Of a DNA stretch of 6,281 nucleotides, positions 6,272 through 6,281 are shown one piece after another (the stretch's first letter is position 1; each line of letters begins with the position of its first letter). The translations under genes and the position numbers were made by a program. Below the pieces are notes generated by a model. The model did no database searches, had not been told where the DNA came from, and saw only the letters and a list, made by a program, of their open reading frames with translations. This DNA comes from a bacterium UBP17_UBA6191 (GTDB lineage: Bacteria > Muiribacteriota > UBA6191). The stretch covers positions 1 to 6,281 of the forward strand of contig DITF01000219.1 in the NCBI GenBank assembly GCA_002422125.1. Direction: 5' to 3'.

Positions 6272-6281
6272 CTTTATACAA

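Noticed and set aside
6275..6280. TATACA as the -10 partner of TTGACA at 6266
   Set aside because: It lies only three bases after the -35 hexamer, far short of the usual 16-18.
1..6281. CRISPR array, tRNA or rRNA gene, transposase or insertion sequence
   Set aside because: I looked on both strands and saw no regularly spaced repeats, no cloverleaf-like gene, no rRNA-like segment and no transposase motifs.

Overview
The window comes from a bacterium with moderate GC content (mid-40s by eye, not counted). The lineage cannot be fixed from the sequence. A very large, probably exported beta-rich protein, an ArsR/AHSA1-type pair and an AAA-like ATPase fused to a PD-(D/E)XK domain suggest an environmental Gram-negative lineage (for example Bdellovibrio/Myxococcus-like bacteria, or candidate phyla rich in giant surface proteins). 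This is a weak inference. All intact genes are on the plus strand.

Region 1-3606 is the 3' part of a giant gene. Its frame is open to the first base, so the true start lies upstream. The visible 1,201 residues are rich in Pro, Asn, Tyr and Ser. They carry a duplicated VLDQSPP motif 402 residues apart, six cysteines in three close pairs, and a PKD/Ig-like C-terminal segment. These traits fit a modular extracytoplasmic protein of unknown function.

Region 3607-3829 (223 bases) has no intact gene. It holds a broken Cro/CI-type (XRE) helix-turn-helix gene, recognisable only by combining reading frames. The end of the remnant overlaps a perfect 10-bp inverted repeat that is the likely operator of the next gene.

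Region 3830-4682 is a compact two-gene operon: an ArsR-family winged-helix regulator and an SRPBCC/AHSA1-domain protein overlapping by 14 bases. It is closed by a strong intrinsic terminator. The regulator probably represses its own operon through the inverted repeat; the SRPBCC protein probably binds a small hydrophobic ligand.

Region 4683-6236 holds a separately transcribed ATPase-nuclease fusion gene. Its extended -10 promoter is squeezed between the terminator and the start codon. Both this gene and the ArsR gene have a -10-like box ending exactly six bases before the ATG and no Shine-Dalgarno sequence, which suggests leaderless mRNAs. The window ends in an AT-rich stretch with a perfect -35 hexamer for a gene beyond the edge.

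No tRNA, rRNA, CRISPR array, transposase or attachment site was seen. The least ordinary items are the leaderless geometry, the decayed XRE gene next to the operator, and the stand-alone ATPase-nuclease. None of these amounts to a demonstrated new system.
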